In this document: positions 62,401 to 64,000 of the stretch, piece by piece | Layout: each line of letters begins with the position of its first letter | Numbering within the stretch: position 1 is the first letter of the stretch | Assembly: GCF_020080835.1 (NCBI RefSeq) | Contig: NC_058167.1 | Coordinates: forward strand, 14,221,403 to 14,285,402 | Length of the DNA: 64,000 bases | From: Cotesia glomerata | Lineage: Eukaryota > Arthropoda > Insecta > Hymenoptera > Braconidae | Direction: 5' to 3' | Made by a program: the position numbers and the translations under genes | The notes under the pieces: generated by a model | What the model saw: the letters and a program-made list of their open reading frames with translations, nothing else | What the model was told of the DNA's origin: nothing | Database searches by the model: none

Positions 62401-63409
62401 TAAATAATATATTTAATATTTAATAAAATATTAAACTTTTTTTCCAAAATCGAGACATTAAATAATTATTAAAAAATCAATAATATTTATCCACAACTCT
62501 ACTACTTAAATTAGAGACTAAAAACCAAAAAAAAAAAAAATACAGGTGCAGCCGTGAGGGTGAAAAATCAAAAACTAAAAAGCGTTTAAAAAACACGTGA
62601 AAAAAAAACACACTCTGGAACACTCTCGTTTCAAACATTACGTACCATCCTAGACCAGGCATCCGATTGCTTCTCGAGTAGCGATATGACGATGAATTGA
62701 AAAAAAAAGCGCATAAGAAGCTTTGATTAGTCAAAAGTTAATTGAGGATTCGTGAATAATAATAATAATAATGGGGAATTATTAATATTTATATTAAAAT
62801 TAAAATTGATAATCGAGATTGATTAGAATAAAATTGACGGGACTGAAGAAGGCAAAAATACAAACCTGTTGATGCCGTCGATGCACCTAGCGCCGTTTCT
62901 GCAAGGATTGCTGTAGCACTCATTGACATTGATTTCGCAATTAGTGCCGGAGGTACCAGGGCGACATATGCACTGATATCCGTTTATTCTATCCTCGCAT
63001 CTACCACCGAACTGACAAGGATTGCTCTCGCACTCGTCAATCTGGGTTTGACAGAGTTTCCCAGTGAAACCGGGGAAACAGCTGCAGCTAAATGAGTTCT
63101 CTCCGTCGATGCAGGTCCCGCTGTGACATGGATTCGACTGGCAGTCATTGATATTCGTTTCACAAGAGGCTCCGGTGAATCCTGGCGGACATTCACATGT
63201 GTATTTGGCTATCGAGTCCTGGCATGTGCCACCGTTTTTGCAAGGCGCTGACGCACAATCGTCTATGTTTATCTGACAATGCGATCCCGCGAATCCTTTC
63301 GCGCAGTCACATTTAAATGAATTCACCAAGTCCGTGCATACACCGTTGTTCAGGCAGGGGTTCGTTGCGCATTCATCGATGTCGATCTCACACTGCGTTC
63401 CCGTGTAAC
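56136..63409 (-). CDS. N: Notch receptor, 3' part (EGF 13 to C-terminus)
   Basis: Minus strand, three coding exons: 63409-62866, 62070-57689, 57184-56136; 1990 residues to the stop, with earlier exons beyond the window. The first exon begins in phase 1 inside an EGF module (YTGTQCEI). I count 24 EGF repeats; the one with the long CKDAAIRKNIPKEFLC insert falls at position 29, as in human and fly Notch, which fixes the window's repeats as EGF 13-36. Then come three LNR modules (about 59370-59720), the heterodimerisation region, one transmembrane helix YVFIGLVIVLIGGMLIGVLV (about 58865-58930), RAM with WFP (about 58850) followed by a basic RRRSRRR stretch, seven ankyrin repeats (about 57720-58560), a nuclear signal KQSKAKKRPK, PPPYED (WW-ligase site), polyglutamine (opa) and the PEST region with WSSSSP, ending EAIYI. 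It is the cell-surface receptor for Delta and Serrate; after gamma-secretase release its intracellular part drives CSL-dependent transcription. Confidence 0.97.
56370..56456 (-). repeat. Polyglutamine (opa) tract of 29 in Notch
   Basis: 29 consecutive Gln codons in the last Notch exon, mixed CAG and CAA with the longest pure CAG block about 10 codons. It follows MQQMQS and precedes YYQYLTPPS. Insect Notch proteins typically carry such an opa repeat; length is expected to vary between alleles. Confidence 0.95.
57185..57688 (-). other. Notch last intron, three diverged internal repeats
   Basis: The intron (donor ATGG|GTGAGT, acceptor TTCCAG|GTTCTCC) is AT-rich and holds about three diverged direct copies of a segment of about 150 bases (AAAAATATTTTTAAAAATAA AT(T/C)AGATTTTTTTT ... 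TTTATATTAATTTGTAAT). Otherwise nothing seen. Confidence 0.6.
62071..62865 (-). other. Notch intron between EGF 17 halves
   Basis: An intron of 795 bases that splits an EGF repeat: IDGINR (AG|G) continues to YSCECEPGF. It includes a GC-richer patch at 62540-62740 with no usable frame; no other feature seen. Confidence 0.7.
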
Positions 63410-64000
63410 CTGAAAAATAATTATCATTTATTATTTCTTCATAAAAACTACGCATTTATATTTTTTTTTGTCATCTTACATTTATTAAGCTTCTAGAGTG
63501 GTAAGTATTGGTTTTATTAATAAAAAATTACAAGGAACCTTTTTAAAGGAAATTTAAATCCTCTAAAAAAAGTCCTTATCAATTTTATCATTTACAAGAT
63601 AAATGAATTTTAAAGTAATTAAGAATTTTTTAGTGTAAATTTTAATAAAATACTTTCCAAACTTTAAAATCAAAATTCAAATTTAAATATTAAAGAAAGG
63701 TCCTTATCAATTTTTTCGTAACTTTTATGGTTTGCAAGAATACGAATTTTAAATTTGTTAAAAATTTTTTTAATGTAAATCAAGATGATAACATTGTTCA
63801 AATTCTAAAATTAAAATTTTTAGTTAATTATTAACCCGTTGAGGACACACGGGGTCCAGTGAAACTTTCAGGCAATTTTAAATTTAGAAGGAGATTTATA
63901 AATGAGACTAAGTCACATTTACGACTGATTTCATTGATATTCTTGAAGATATCCCTATTTTTTTATTGTAATAATTATAATAAAAGAATTTTATGACAAA
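63410..64000 (-). other. Notch intron, extends beyond the window
   Basis: Upstream of the acceptor TATTTTTCAG at 63410. It contains phrases (GTCCTTATCAATTTTTTCGT, AAGTCCTTATCAATTTTATC) resembling the left end of the window near 1230-1260 (GGCCTTATCAATTTTTCCAT), which suggests a shared, degenerate repeat. The neighbouring Notch exon lies beyond base 64000. Confidence 0.7.

Noticed and set aside
1..64000. CRISPR arrays, bacterial operons, ribosomal RNA genes or viral insertions
   Set aside because: Nothing in the sequence supports any of these; direct-repeat arrays with spacers, rRNA cores and viral structural or polymerase motifs were not seen.

Overview
This window is eukaryotic nuclear DNA, very AT-rich, with multi-exon genes using GT-AG introns, long non-coding stretches, microsatellites and many short palindromic transposons (MITEs). 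The recognisable genes are insect-like: a Notch with an opa-type polyglutamine tract and a C-terminal EAIYI, and a short Polycomb-like protein. Overall style (AT-rich, compact Pcl, little-processed MITE load) suggests a holometabolous insect, perhaps a parasitoid wasp, but I cannot fix the order or species from sequence alone.

Layout. Bases 1-29300 hold no complete gene that I can support. They carry two short minus-strand exons (19325 region and 29328-29295), each starting with ATG and ending in a phase-1 splice donor. They may be alternative first exons of one gene whose body lies left of the window. Two copies of a CACTGATAG-ended MITE are also here. At 30838-31557 lies LRRC57 on the plus strand, with a single coding exon. 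At 33872-39020 lies Polycomb-like (Pcl; PHF1/MTF2/PHF19 family), 8 coding exons, 853 residues, with Tudor, two PHD fingers, an extended winged helix and a C-terminal chromo-like domain; introns 2 and 3 are packed with nested palindromic elements.

Bases 42500-51100 form an accessory-looking region: a tandem pair of hairpin repeats, a 477-base foldback element, LINE 3' tails, an ORF1-only LINE remnant, a dispersed AT-rich repeat family, and three small spliced genes of unknown function (A 145 aa plus, C 164 aa minus, B 171 aa plus). A and B are clearly paralogues: both have a coding first exon consisting of the ATG alone, then a cysteine motif CDCSxxxCIS and a later YxExCxxAQ motif. C shares a weaker YVEEC motif. 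This cluster is the best candidate in the window for something undescribed.

Bases 56136-63409 hold the 3' part of Notch on the minus strand (three coding exons seen, 1990 residues, by count EGF repeats 13-36 through the C-terminus). The signal peptide, EGF 1-11 and most of EGF 12, including most of the ligand-binding pair EGF 11-12, lie beyond base 64000.

Notch (signalling receptor) and Pcl (PRC2 accessory factor) are not known to act as a unit; their proximity is probably incidental. All splice boundaries were read by eye from consensus sites and reading phase, and none has transcript support here.
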